Shown: positions 57,303 through 64,000 of the stretch, in pieces
How the letters are laid out: every line of letters starts with the position of its first letter
Position numbering within the stretch: the first letter of the stretch is position 1
Made by a program: the position numbers and the translations under genes
Notes under the pieces: model-generated
The model's database searches: none
Seen by the model: only the letters and a program-made list of their open reading frames with translations
Told to the model about the DNA's origin: nothing
From: Cupriavidus sp. UYMMa02A
GTDB lineage: Bacteria > Pseudomonadota > Gammaproteobacteria > Burkholderiales > Burkholderiaceae
Assembly (NCBI GenBank): GCA_001725945.1
Contig: LRMT01000281.1
Span: 1 to 64,000 of the forward strand
DNA: 64,000 bases
Direction: 5' to 3'

Positions 57303-58315
57303 AGTCGATGGTGATATGCCGCTGGCGGATCAGCCCCGCCCAGCGGACGCTCTCCTTCTGAATGGCTGCGGCAAGCTGCTCCGGCGTGCCGCCGGCCGCC
57401 TCCATGCCCAGTACGGCCAGCTTCTCCTTGAGCGCCGGGTTCGCCAGTACCGTATCGGTCTGCTTGCTGAGCTTGCGCAGCACGTCCGGCGGCGTGCCTG
57501 CCGGCGCCATCAGCGCGTACCACGACACCGCCTCGAATTTCGGCAACCCCTGTTCGGCGATGGTCGGCACATCGGGCAGCACGGCCGAACGCCGCGCGCT
57601 GGCCACGCCCAGCGGTACCAGCTTGCCGGCCTTGATATACGGCAGCGCCGAGGACAGCTGCGCGAACATCATCGTCACCTGTCCGCCCACGAGATCGGTC
57701 ATGGCGGGGCTCACGCCTTTGTAGGGCACGTGGATCAGCTTGATGTGGGCGTCCTGCTGCAGCAATTCACCCGCCAGATGCGCCTGGCTGCCGGCACCGG
57801 GCGAGGCGAAGGTGAGCTGTCCGGGCTGTTGCGCAGCCATCTTGAGCAGGTCGGCCAGCGATTTCACTGGTGTCGACGCGTTCACCACCAGCACATTCTC
57901 CGCAGTCGCCAGCATCGCAACGGGCGCAAGGTCGGTCGGCTTGTACGGCAAGTTCGGCATCAGCGACGGGTTCACGGCAATGTTGCGACCGGCACGATCG
58001 CAAGCGTATAGCCGTCCGGCGCGGCCTTGGCAACCATGTCCACGCCAATCGTGCCAGCGGCGCCGGCCTTGTTGTCAACCAGCACGCTCTGTCCCATGGC
58101 CCTGGCGATGCCTTCGCCGACGGTGCGACCGAGCACGTCGGCCGGCCCCCCGGCAGCAAATGGCACCACCAGGCGCACCGGCTTGGCCGGATAGCCTGTG
58201 CCGCACCCTGCGCCTGGGCCGGCGCCAGCGCAAGCCAGGGCATGCAGGCCGCGGCACAGACGAGCAGCCAGCGCGTGGCGATGCGGTCGACGATGGTCTT
58301 GCTGACTAGCTTCAT
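57301..58315 (-). CDS. Bug/TctC-family periplasmic binding protein, two frame breaks
   Basis: About 338 aa when repaired. Signal peptide region RWLLVCAAACMPWLALAPAQ (residues about 15-34), then after a break near 58195 YPAKPVRLVVPFAAGGPADV and VLVDNKAGAAGTIGVDMVAK. A second break near 57978 leads to AVNPSLMPNLPYKPTDLAP and FASPGAGSQAHLAGELL. The C-terminus ends RQRHITID. Bug proteins bind organic acids; here it precedes and shares strand with a PhnD-like protein and an ornithine cyclodeaminase homologue, suggesting a joint uptake or sensing role. Confidence 0.8.
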
Positions 58316-58462
58316 AACGGTTCCCCTTACGTAACAATGGTCAGGCTTGCTGCCCACTGCCGGCAGCGGGTTCAGGCGACGCGAACATGCCGGCGCCGGC
58401 CTGTATGCGCGAGTCATCGCGCGCTTTCAGGCCGCGCAGGGGCGCGGTGTTCATGCCAAGGC

Positions 58463-59282
58463 TCATAGGAGCTCCTTGTTACCGGTCAACGCAAAGCCAG
58501 CCTCATCGGCCTCCCGGGCAAGCGCCGGCAGGCAGGCATAGTCGTGCGGCTGCACCTGCGCAAAGCGTGCCAGCCCCAGCATTGCCATCAACTCCGAGCC
58601 CTGCTCGTCGCCGTCCACGGCCAGCAGCGCTTCACGGATGCGGGCGCACGGCTCGGCGCCAATCTGTGCGGACGCCACCAGTGGCGGGATCGGCGCGGCC
58701 GGCGTATGGGCGAGGGTCTTCAACTCCGCCATGCGCTCGGGTGTGTAGCTGCGCAGCAGGTCAAGCACGTAGCTGTCGACCACGCCGACCTCGGCCTCGC
58801 CGCCGATCACCGCATCGATGGTGGCAAGCGGCGTCGGCGTAGGCCGTGCCGTCGGCCGGTAGAGCGCGCGCGTCCCCGCTGGCGCCTGCAGCATCAGGAA
58901 GTGGCGCGGCGCGTTGTAGCCAGAGTTCGATTCCGGCAGCATGCACGCGAGCCGGCCGCCGAAGGTCTGAGCCAGGGTCTGCGCAGACGAATCGGCATGC
59001 ACGATGAATTCGCTGAAGTAGATCGGGCGCCTGGTAGCGCGGCGAAGCCGGCACGGGCGCGGCAAGCAATTCGCGCCCTTGCGGCGCGCACGCATACGGA
59101 TAGCCGCACATGAACACGCAGCCGCAGTCCGGCCGGGCCCACAGCGCACTGACCGGTGCCGGCGCGGCGTGCCCGACATAAGGCATGTCGACGCCGGCAA
59201 AGTCGGCCACGCGCGCCAACAGCGCCTGCCAGGTCCGCGCCACCGGCGCGGTCACCGCATACATGCGTGCGCTCGCGATCAT
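58463..59282 (-). CDS. PhnD-like substrate-binding protein without signal peptide, one frame break
   Basis: About 273 aa when repaired. Resembles the phosphate/phosphite/phosphonate binding-protein family: CVFMCGYPYACAPQGRELL, then after a break near 59035 ARPIYFSEFIVHADSSAQTL, FNSGYNA-type CMLPESNSGYNAPRHFLML, GEAEVGVVDSYVLDLL and IPPLVASAQIGAEPC. The N-terminus MIASARMYAVTAPVART has no hydrophobic export signal, so it appears cytosolic. Its ATG overlaps the cyclodeaminase stop by 4 nt. A sensor or metabolite-binding role is a guess. Confidence 0.7.
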
Positions 59283-60280
59283 GCGTACACCAGCCGCTGG
59301 CCCAGCCCGCGCTCTCGAGCCTTCTGCAGGATGGCGTGCCCCAGCGCGATATCGCTCAGCGACAGGCCGCGGTGCCAGAACAGGTTGGTCTCGTCATCGC
59401 TTTGCCGGCCCGGCTTGCGGCCGGCCGCGATCTCGCCGAGTTCCGCGTACAGCGTCTGGTCCGACAGCTTGCCCACTTCCACGTGCGCGCGCAGCGAGCC
59501 GAACATGCCGCCTTTGCACTGGCCCCAGTCATCGACGACCAGTTTGGTCATGATGTCGGTCAGCGACAATTCCACCGCACTCATGGTGCCGTACGGCACG
59601 ACGAAGGCACCGCGCTTGATCCATTCCGTCTTGAGCATCGGCGTGGGGCGATCGAGGCGCGAGGCCTCCACCACGATATCGGCATCGCGCACGCACGATT
59701 CCCAGTCCTCGGTCACGACGATCTTCTTGCCAAGATCGCGTTCCAGCCGTGCCGCGAACGCGTTGCGGCTTTCCGGGCGGCGCGAATGCACGCGAATCTC
59801 GTCGAAGTCGAACAGGCTGTCCAGCAGCCGCACGTTCCAGTAGGAGGTGCCGCGCGCGCCGATATGGCCGAGCACCTTGCTGTCGCGCCGTGCAAGGTGA
59901 CGCGCGCCGAGCGCGGTCAGCGCGCCGGTGCGGGCGTCGGTGATAAAGGTCGCGTCGATCATCGCCACGGGCATGCCGGTGCGCGGATCAAACAGGTTCA
60001 GCATAGCCATTTCCGACGGCAGGCCGAGCTTGTAGTTGTCGACGTAGTCACCCACGATCTTCACGCCGGCCAGCCCGAGCGGCGCCACGTAACCGCGCAG
60101 CACGTTGAAATGGCCGTTGAAGGCAGGATCGGGCATCAGGTGCACGCGGGGTTCGATCACGGTCTGCCCGTTGCCCTGCGCCACCAGCGCGTCCTCTACC
60201 GCTGCGAGGATCTCCGCGTCCGTCAGTTCGAGCCGCGCAATGTCCTTGCCGTTGATGTAGGTGAGATGGATGTCGCTCAT
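59279..60280 (-). CDS. Ornithine cyclodeaminase / mu-crystallin family protein
   Basis: 333 aa, intact. NAD(P)-binding Rossmann domain is in the second half: ARRDSKVLGHIGARGTSYWN and FDFDEIRVHSRRPESRNAF, and VRDADIVVEASRLDRPTPML. The N-terminal part NVLRGYVAPLGLAGVKIVGD and the segment MLNLFDPRTGMPVAMIDATF are typical of the family. Members act as ornithine cyclodeaminases, ketimine reductases or alanine/NMN dehydrogenases. The substrate is unknown here. It starts the minus-strand run with the PhnD-like and Bug genes. Confidence 0.85.
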   Translation of the reverse strand: MSDIHLTYINGKDIARLELTDAEILAAVEDALVAQGNGQTVIEPRVHLMPDPAFNGHFNVLRGYVAPLGLAGVKIVGDYVDNYKLGLPSEMAMLNLFDPRTGMPVAMIDATFITDARTGALTALGARHLARRDSKVLGHIGARGTSYWNVRLLDSLFDFDEIRVHSRRPESRNAFAARLERDLGKKIVVTEDWESCVRDADIVVEASRLDRPTPMLKTEWIKRGAFVVPYGTMSAVELSLTDIMTKLVVDDWGQCKGGMFGSLRAHVEVGKLSDQTLYAELGEIAAGRKPGRQSDDETNLFWHRGLSLSDIALGHAILQKARERGLGQRLVYA

Positions 60281-60536
60281 ACAGTCTCCTGTCCGTTTGG
60301 TCATCTGTTGGATCGTCCGATCGCGTCTGATCGTCTGGTGAAACGCCTGCACGCCACCGTTGCGTCGTGCACCGGATCGCGAAATCCGGCGCCCTGTCGC
60401 GGTGCCCGACGAGCTGCCATGCGTCGTGCTGGTGCACTGCGCGAGCCGCCGATTTCCCGGGTCCACCGAACGGTTCGATGACGTTCAGTGTAGGTATCGG
60501 AGCCTTAACTGTCGTATGCTTATATATGCGCGTCCC

Positions 60537-60551
60537 TTAACACTGTGTTAA
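60537..60551. promoter_or_regulatory. Candidate LysR site TTAACACTGTGTTAA
   Basis: 7-bp arms around a single T, a good T-N11-A LysR box. It ends 4 bp before the LysR start codon at 60556, so binding there would block the gene's own translation or transcription start. Confidence 0.6.
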
Positions 60552-60555
60552 TGCC

Positions 60556-61443
60556 ATGAAGATGAACCTCCGCCAGATCGAAGTGTTTCGCGCGGTCATC
60601 CTGACCGGCTCGGTCAGCGGTGCTTCGAAGCTCCTATATGTGTCGCAACCCGCCATCAGCCGGCTGCTTGCGCATACCGAGCAGCGGCTCGGGCTGACGC
60701 TCTTCCAGCGCACTAAGGGGCGACTGCATCCCACGCCGGAAGCACGCCGCCTGCTCAGCGAGGTCAACGTCGTCTACGAAGGTGTCGAACGCGTCAACGA
60801 GATCGCCGAGGACCTGGCGGCCAACCGCACTGGCAGCCTGCGCATCTCGTGCAGCCCGAACCTTGGCCTGACGGTCCTGCCGCGCGCCATCGCGGGGTTC
60901 CGCCACGCGCATCCGGCCGTGCGCGTCGTCGTACGTACGCAGATTCCGGTCAACATGCTGCGCGCACTGATCTCCGGGCAGGTGGACCTGGCGGTTTCAA
61001 ACATGCCGCTCACGCATCCGAACCTGGAATCGCGCCTGCTGGTGAAGAACCCGATCGTCGCGCTGGTTCCCGCCGGTCACCGGCTCAGCAAGCGCGCCTC
61101 GGTGCGCCCGGCCGAGCTGGCCGGCGAGGACCTCATCGGATACGGCCCGGATGTCCCGTTCGGCCTGCTGGTGCACGAGGTGTTCGGCAGTGAAGGCAGC
61201 CAGCCGGACATGCGGGTGCAGGTGGAACAGGCGCATGTGGCCAGAGCGCTGGCCCAGGCCGGCGCCGGTATCGCGCTCGTCGACGCCATGACGGTGCTGG
61301 GGCAGGACTGGCCCGATGTGGTCGCCGTACCGGTCCGTACCAAGGTCAATGCCTCGGTACAGATCTTTCATGTGCAGACCGAGCCGCTGTCACGGCTTGC
61401 GCTCGCATTCGTGGACACGCTCACGACGATCATGAGGCGTTGA
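60556..61443 (+). CDS. LysR-family regulator
   Basis: 295 aa, intact. Winged helix: LRQIEVFRAVILTGSVSGAS and LLYVSQPAISRLLAHTEQRL (residues about 5-45) with LFQRTKGRLHP. The effector domain begins GSLRISCSPNLGLTVLPRAI. It is divergent from the cyclodeaminase gene with 275 bp between. The arrangement suggests control of the cyclodeaminase, PhnD-like and Bug genes. A perfect palindrome sits at its own start. Confidence 0.88.
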   Translation: MKMNLRQIEVFRAVILTGSVSGASKLLYVSQPAISRLLAHTEQRLGLTLFQRTKGRLHPTPEARRLLSEVNVVYEGVERVNEIAEDLAANRTGSLRISCSPNLGLTVLPRAIAGFRHAHPAVRVVVRTQIPVNMLRALISGQVDLAVSNMPLTHPNLESRLLVKNPIVALVPAGHRLSKRASVRPAELAGEDLIGYGPDVPFGLLVHEVFGSEGSQPDMRVQVEQAHVARALAQAGAGIALVDAMTVLGQDWPDVVAVPVRTKVNASVQIFHVQTEPLSRLALAFVDTLTTIMRR

Positions 61444-61478
61444 TCGGCGGGACAAGGACCTGGCTCCAGTGCACCGGG

Positions 61479-62314
61479 CTAGAAGCGCGCCGGGACGCGC
61501 TGGTAGGGATAGTCGATTTCCTTGTAGCCTTGCGGCTTTTGTCGCGCGGGCAGCTTCGGCTTCTTGTGCGGAATCGCTTCGTACGGAATGCGGTCCAGCA
61601 TATGGCTGATGATATTCAGCCGCGCACGCCGCTTGTCGTCCGAATGGGCGAAAAACCACGGGGATTCGTCGGTATCCGTCGCGGCGAACATGGCGTCGCG
61701 CGCGCGTGAATAGTCGTACCAGCGCGAATACGACTTGAGGTCCATGTCGGTCAGTTTCCAGGTCTTGCGCTGGTCGGTGATGCGCGCCTCCAAGCGGCGC
61801 GTCTGTTCTGCTTCGCTGACTTCGAGCCAGTACTTCAGCAGGATGACCCCGGACTGGATGATGGCGCGCTCGACCAGCGGCACGCCACGCAGGAAGGTAT
61901 CCACCTGCTCCTCGGAGCAGAACCCCATGACCCGTTCCACGCCGGCCCGGTTGTACCAGCTGCGGTCGAAGATCACGATCTCTCCCGCGGCGGGCAGGTG
62001 GGGAATATAGCGCTGTACGTACATCTGGCTTTTCTCGCGCTCGGTGGCGCCGGCAGGGCCACCACGCGAAATACGCGCGGGCTTACGCGCTCGGTCATGG
62101 CCTTGATCACCCCGCCCTTGCCCGCGCCGTCGCGGCCTTCGAAGAGAATGCAGACCTTGGCGCCGCTGGCCTTGACCCAGTCCTGCAGCTTCACCAGTTC
62201 GACGTGCAGCCGGTACAACTCCTCCTCGTACTGCTTGCCGGACATCTTCTCACCGGCGTCGGGGCCGACGCCGGGACCCTCCGCACCGCGCTTGTCCTGC
62301 TTCTTGTTGCCCAT
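61479..62314 (-). CDS. ppk2: Polyphosphate kinase 2, one frame break
   Basis: About 279 aa when repaired. P-loop kinase using polyphosphate to phosphorylate nucleoside phosphates. Walker A CILFEGRDGAGKGGVIKAM, lid-like KSYSRWYDYSRARDAMF, Walker B IVIFDRSWYNRAGVERVM and GFCSEEQVDTFLRGVPLVE. The frame breaks near 62055; one base restores VVALPAPTERE followed by KSQMYVQRYIPHLP. Single-domain length is consistent with a class I PPK2. Confidence 0.9.
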
Positions 62315-62705
62315 GACCAGTCCCCCTGTGGATGACCGGCCCGGCCGGTCCTCGTACTACTTTGGTATTTCGGCGGCCATTGGGCAAGTCTTCGTTGCAT
62401 GGGCGGGCCGGTTGGGCGGGAAGCCCGCCGGCAGCCCGGCCACCGGCGTCCAGCCCTGGAGCACCTCGACAGGTATTGCGCCAAGCCGAGCGCGCGGCCA
62501 TCAGGCCATCGAACTCGATGCCGGTATGGGTCACCAGGGACAGCCGGTGGGACGGCCCTAGCAGCCCGTCGCACAAGGCCGCTTCGCGGACCACCACGTC
62601 GACGGGCGAACCCCTTGCCGTCATGGCGCCGCCTTGTCGGCGCTGCCTTGCGCGCGGCAAACACCGATCGATCTCGCCGGCGCTCCACACGCCTGTGCGG
62701 GACAT
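62250..62705 (-). CDS. Unidentified protein coupled to the ABC ATPase gene
   Basis: Its ATG at 62705 shares a base with the upstream ABC gene's stop (TGATG), so it is probably translated by coupling. N-terminal part: MSRTGVWSAGEIDRCLPRAR and VDVVVREAALCDGLLGP, then HRLSLVTHTGIEFDGLMA. Beyond about residue 90 the composition looks out of frame, so the true end is unsure and a break near 62510 is likely. I do not recognise the family. Confidence 0.45.
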   Translation of the reverse strand: MSRTGVWSAGEIDRCLPRARQRRQGGAMTARGSPVDVVVREAALCDGLLGPSHRLSLVTHTGIEFDGLMAARSAWRNTCRGAPGLDAGGRAAGGLPAQPARPCNEDLPNGRRNTKVVRGPAGPVIHRGTGHGQQEAGQARCGGSRRRPRRR

Positions 62706-63550
62706 CACGTATTCCAGCGCAGCTCCAGGTAGCGCATGCGGCGGGGCTGGCCCAGCCCCACGGATGCTGCCTGACTCAGGAGCCTACGGCTCATCGATGG
62801 CCTGCGCCTGCCCGATTGCGCCTGGCGGCGCGGCGTGCCCGGCGTAGCGCGGGTAACGGCGGGATCACGCGACACCTGGTCTGGAGACCCATGCGCGATC
62901 AGCCTCCCGCCGGCGAGCACCGCCACGTCATCCGCCAGCCTTGAAACCGCTGGCATGACGCGCTCGGCCATCAGCACGGTCACGCCCTCGGCGCAGAGGC
63001 CTCGGATCGGGGCCACCATGGCTGCGCTTTCGGGCGGGGCAAGGCCGTCGAGAAAGCCGTCGAGCAGCAGCAGCTGCGGGCGAGCTGCGAGCGCGCACGC
63101 CAGCGCCAGTCGTCTGCGGCTGGCCTGCTGCAGGCAGTCCGAAGACTTGTGCAACTCGAATTCAATGCCCAGCCGTCGCGCCACTTCGTCGGCCTGCGCG
63201 AGCGCCGCGTGGTAACCGCGCACATGCCACTGCGCGCCGCGTGCAATGCGCTCGCGCACGGTCCGGCCGTCAGGTCGCGGCCCGTCGGGGCCGACGCACC
63301 AGACCCCGAGCCGGTTCAGGGCCTGCGTTGTCAGGCCGGCGATGCTGCGCCCATTCAGCTTGACCGTGCCGCTGCATGGCGGCACAGAACCGGACAGGAC
63401 GCCCAGCAGCGCCGATTTGCCCGAGCCGGCCGGGCCTACCAGTGCCGTGACGCGCGCACGGACGACGGCCAGCCGCACATCGCTCAGCACGGCATGGCCG
63501 CCTGGGCGCAGTGTCAGCGCGTCAGTAGCGAGAATGATGTCCCGTTTCAT
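62705..63550 (-). CDS. ABC transporter ATPase with degenerate catalytic motifs
   Basis: 281 aa, intact. Closest in layout to LivG/UrtD-type ATPases of branched-chain amino acid or urea importers. Walker A ALVGPAGSGKSALLGVL is normal. The other motifs are not: the signature position reads CLQQASRRRLALACAL instead of LSGGQ. Walker B is LLLLDGFLDGLAPPE, so Gly replaces the catalytic Glu. The H-loop is LMAERVMPA, without His. The C-terminal tail (about 45 residues, basic) is extra. Either a regulatory or binding-only ATPase or a decaying gene. No permease or binding-protein genes are adjacent in the window. Confidence 0.7.
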   Translation of the reverse strand: MKRDIILATDALTLRPGGHAVLSDVRLAVVRARVTALVGPAGSGKSALLGVLSGSVPPCSGTVKLNGRSIAGLTTQALNRLGVWCVGPDGPRPDGRTVRERIARGAQWHVRGYHAALAQADEVARRLGIEFELHKSSDCLQQASRRRLALACALAARPQLLLLDGFLDGLAPPESAAMVAPIRGLCAEGVTVLMAERVMPAVSRLADDVAVLAGGRLIAHGSPDQVSRDPAVTRATPGTPRRQAQSGRRRPSMSRRLLSQAASVGLGQPRRMRYLELRWNT

Positions 63551-63918
63551 GCCTGGCCTTGCCCCTGCGCCGCAGCACCCTGCGGCAGTCCCACCACGCA
63601 CCAGACTGGCCCGCACGGGTGATGCGGATCGGCGCTGCGCAGGGACCACGTATAACGCCGGCAGCCACCGCTAGCGCGGAGAACACGGCCATGGCCATCA
63701 GCCAGCCGCGCATCGCTTCGATGCGTGCGCCCCGGCCGCCCCCCTGTTGTCGCGCCCTGCCACAAGGCAGCCCCGTAACGCGATACATGCCGCCACCACG
63801 CGAGTTGCAGTCCCGCGGCGGCAAACACCAGGGTGCAGCACTGGCAGCCAGCCTTTCCGGCAAACAGGAAATCGGTGAAACGGCGGCCCGCGTACCGCGG
63901 CGAAAGATCGATGCTCAT
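63547..63918 (-). CDS. Small membrane protein, one or two frame breaks
   Basis: About 123 aa when repaired. First hydrophobic segment AGCQCCTLVFAAAGLQLAWW, with a CxCC motif. After a slip near 63765, a second segment WLMAMAVFSALAVAAGVI is followed by a basic tail. Its stop overlaps the ABC gene's start (ATGA). No family recognised; a membrane partner of the ATPase is possible because they are coupled. Confidence 0.5.
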   Translation of the reverse strand: MSIDLSPRYAGRRFTDFLFAGKAGCQCCTLVFAAAGLQLAWWRHVSRYGAALWQGATTGGRPGRTHRSDARLADGHGRVLRASGGCRRYTWSLRSADPHHPCGPVWCVVGLPQGAAAQGQGQA

Positions 63919-63949
63919 GTGCGCCCCGCTCTTTCTGTATCGGACCCGG

Positions 63950-64000
63950 TCAGCGCACGGTGGTAGCGATGTCGCCAGCAAGCCAGATGCGTGCGGTGGC
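63950..64000 (-). CDS. C-terminal tail of an unidentified gene (edge)
   Basis: Seventeen codons from the right edge to a TGA at 63950-63952, reading ATARIWLAGDIATTVR. It looks like a genuine protein C-terminus but is too short to name. Most of the gene lies beyond the window. Direction and 32-bp spacing suggest it is upstream in the same operon as the small membrane protein. Confidence 0.4.
   Translation of the reverse strand, partial: ATARIWLAGDIATTVR

Noticed and set aside
1..64000. tRNA or rRNA genes, riboswitches
   Set aside because: No cloverleaf-like or rRNA segments were noticed. No cobalamin riboswitch was recognised before nitB, although the operon ends in a B12 enzyme. A covariance-model search would be needed to be certain.

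Overview
The window looks like chromosomal DNA of a high-GC betaproteobacterium, most likely Burkholderiaceae and close to Cupriavidus/Ralstonia. The reasons are four Bug/TctC-type periplasmic binding proteins, a general Burkholderiales porin, many LysR/GntR regulators and a complete carbon-phosphorus lyase locus. This is inference from protein character; no database was searched. At least 40 breaks of reading frame hit otherwise well-conserved genes. Almost all can be repaired by restoring one or two missing bases, usually in G/C-rich runs, so I treat most as assembly errors and give full gene extents with the break positions.

Layout. 1-3.4 kb: start of an acyl-CoA dehydrogenase running off the left edge, then a decayed mobile-DNA zone (transposase-like fragment, truncated DUF3701-type integrase, one small unknown gene). 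3.4-4.0 kb: broken histidine phosphatase. 4.2-12.9 kb (minus): a tightly coupled operon made of the seven-gene Nit1C cluster (nitBCDEFGH), an LnmK/Pnap_2097-type acyltransferase/decarboxylase and a B12-dependent methylmalonyl-CoA mutase. A MocR-type regulator lies divergently at 13.3 kb, with a striking palindrome-plus-direct-repeat operator between them.

14.7-27.5 kb: a lignin-aromatic block. Feruloyl-CoA synthetase, hydratase-lyase and vanillin dehydrogenase, with an amidohydrolase, a Bug protein and a porin, convert ferulate to vanillate under a MarR regulator. Next come a VanR-like GntR regulator, an MFS transporter and vanillate demethylase VanAB, giving protocatechuate. 27.7-33.6 kb: Bug/amidase pair, LysR regulators, a VOC protein and a HutC-type GntR regulator. 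33.7-35.8 kb: CitE/malyl-CoA-lyase-like protein and mesaconyl-CoA-hydratase-like MaoC protein. 36.2-42.6 kb: msrA, an AAA+ ATPase, an esterase, an SDR and a GH37 trehalase.

43.8-57.1 kb: phosphonate utilisation. phnCDE (uptake), a PhnZ-like HD oxygenase and a GNAT run on plus; phnN, a DUF1045 protein, a second phnM and phnF run on minus; phnGHIJKLM (C-P lyase) runs on plus. Candidate Pho boxes and a PhnF operator precede the operons. 57.3-61.4 kb: a Bug protein, a PhnD-like protein without signal peptide and an ornithine cyclodeaminase/mu-crystallin protein, with a divergent LysR. 61.5-64 kb: PPK2 polyphosphate kinase, an unidentified protein, an ABC ATPase with degenerate catalytic motifs, a small membrane protein and the tail of one more gene.
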